Assembly: GCA_011800805.1 (NCBI GenBank)
Contig: MPNW01000851.1
Location: 78,828 to 95,185, forward strand
Source: Hirudo medicinalis
Lineage: Eukaryota; Annelida; Clitellata; Hirudinida; Hirudinidae
Direction of reading: 5' to 3'
DNA: 16,358 nt
The stretch's first letter is position 1. Each line of letters opens with the position of its first letter. Both the position numbers and the translations under genes were made by a program. The notes under the pieces were generated by a model. That model was given only the letters and a program-made list of their open reading frames with translations, was not told the DNA's origin and made no database searches. Positions 15,105 to 16,358 of this stretch are shown piece by piece.

Positions 15105-15110
15105 CCCCAT
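15105..15110 (-). CDS. Possible first coding exon of the T-box gene (ATG GGG, 5' extent unknown)
   Basis: On the minus strand, TTCGATGGGG is followed by a perfect GTAAGT donor (15104-15099). ATG GGG ends in phase 0 and joins in frame to exon 13779-13526, giving [12 protein letters not shown]. The upstream 5' UTR would start at an unknown point above 15110. Supported only by the donor and the phase. Confidence 0.3.
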
Positions 15111-16207
15111 CGAACCCTGCAGAAATATTTTCCGTGTTGTAGTTAGTGAACTTATTTCAGAATTTTATAATCTCAAATGACTTTTAATAGCGAGTTAAAA
15201 CTTAAAATCAACCCAGTTTCATGAACTAAATAGTTCAATTTATGTAGCGCAATTTTTGCATTCGTAGCCATTTCGAAAGTAATTTCAACATGTAATAAGT
15301 CGATTAATTGGGGTATTTCAAGTATTTTGAAATAAAAACATTTCAAAGAATTTATTGCATGTGCTTGAATAACTCGGTTGGGTCATCCCTGACCCGAGCA
15401 CCTTTGGGTCGATGGGGTCACTAACCTCAGTACTCATAAAAGGTAAGGGTTTGAACTTTGCATGACCTACTAAGTTGGCCAAGTTAAACTTGCAATAAAA
15501 CAAATTGCGCAATCGCAAAATCGAATTTTAAACAATTCTTTTTCCATATTTAAGAAGAAAATATTTATAAATTGTGGATTGAATTTGTAGCCTGAGCATG
15601 GTCGACAAACAATGTTTGTATCGAAGACTCTCCTAGACTCTCCTAACAAGACTGCGCTCCATAAATGCTCTGAATTTTGAATGACAATGAACAGAATCAA
15701 CTTTTTCATTGAATTTCATTAAAACGATTAAATTGATTTAAACTCATAAACAGAACAAAAAGGACAAATAAAATCATTTATTACAGGGACTCTTCTGTCG
15801 GTCCAATAGTACTTTCCAATAGTATAGCGCCACAGCATCAGTTTTGATGCTAATCAATTTGTCTCTTTTGTGTCCCAACACCTCGACAACAACAACAACG
15901 CAACAAACTGTCCATCTTTGATATGTTGTTTCAACATATTTCGATACTAACAACACCGACACATGGCTTCAGGGCAGGACGACCCGAGATACGATGGATA
16001 TCTGGACGTGCTTTAGAGTGTTAAACCAGAGACTGATCGTAGACGACTTTAGACTGATTGGTGTTATTTAATGCTACAATTAGTCTACGATTGTACAAAG
16101 TAAGTTTCATGAATAGCAGATTTTAGCATTTCGATGACTGGATTTATAATCTTTGAATGCATGGTGCCGTCCTAATCATCCAATAATGAAATGGACGTTA
16201 ATTAACC
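15111..16207. other. AT-rich upstream DNA, no gene recognised
   Basis: Open frames here are short and do not look like protein. Contains a palindromic GGGTCA/TGACCC site group (15380-15420), an inverted repeat ATATGTTG/CAACATAT (15921-15939) and 9-bp inverted arms ATCGTAGAC/GTCTACGAT (16036-16091). Probably 5' flank of the T-box gene. Confidence 0.5.
15380..15420. promoter_or_regulatory. Group of GGGTCA half-sites with a 4-base-spaced palindrome
   Basis: GGGTCA-TCCC-TGACCC (15380-15395) followed by GGGTCG (15406-15411) and GGGTCA (15415-15420). The half-sites resemble nuclear-receptor elements. The spacing of 4 is not the classical inverted-repeat-3. Confidence 0.3.

Positions 16208-16358
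<151 letters not shown>

Noticed and set aside
15318..15962. Minus-strand frames near the right end as upstream T-box exons
   Set aside because: No good splice signals, AT-biased composition and no resemblance to protein families.

Overview
This is metazoan nuclear DNA. Genes are split by short GT-AG introns, exons are GC-richer than the AT-rich sequence around them, and the flanks carry tRNA-derived SINEs, a hAT transposase relic and very many (GAT)n/(CAT)n, (AAT)n, (TTTG)n and (CCAT)n microsatellites. A Distal-less homeobox exon, a TMEM248-type membrane protein and a T-box gene together indicate an animal, most likely an invertebrate bilaterian. I cannot place the phylum from sequence alone.

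Layout. (1) 1-572: the last part of an intron of a Distal-less (Dlx) gene, holding an antisense fragment that looks like a decayed or oddly spliced hydratase-type coding region. (2) 573-1475 (+): the last coding exon of Dll, starting exactly at the family's intron inside the homeodomain, followed by a long 3' UTR with a possible poly(A) signal at 2861. (3) 2886-4350: AT-rich spacer with one candidate small antisense exon. (4) 4351-9885 (+): a six-exon TMEM248-like gene whose splice phases all agree; its introns hold GAT repeats, SINE copies, a hAT/DUF659 transposase pseudogene and a CpG-rich promoter-like island. (5) 9886-11466: the convergent 3' region with a higher-order minisatellite. (6) 11467-13779 (-), with a possible start exon at 15110: a divergent T-box transcription factor. 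(7) 13780-16358: presumptive T-box intron and upstream DNA with a cluster of TCF/LEF-type sites, ending in a 150-bp (CAT)n tract.

The two developmental regulators (Dll and T-box) lie about 10 kb apart with one housekeeping-type membrane gene between them. Dll and TMEM248 are on the plus strand; the T-box gene converges on TMEM248. No prokaryote-like operon, CRISPR or phage system is present. The points most worth a second look are the T-box protein with altered family-invariant residues, the TCF-site cluster upstream of it, the antisense hydratase-like fragment lacking an acceptor, the CpG island with a possible antisense first exon, the hairpin at the Dll 3' end, and the strand-consistent GAT repeats in every repeat-bearing TMEM248 intron.
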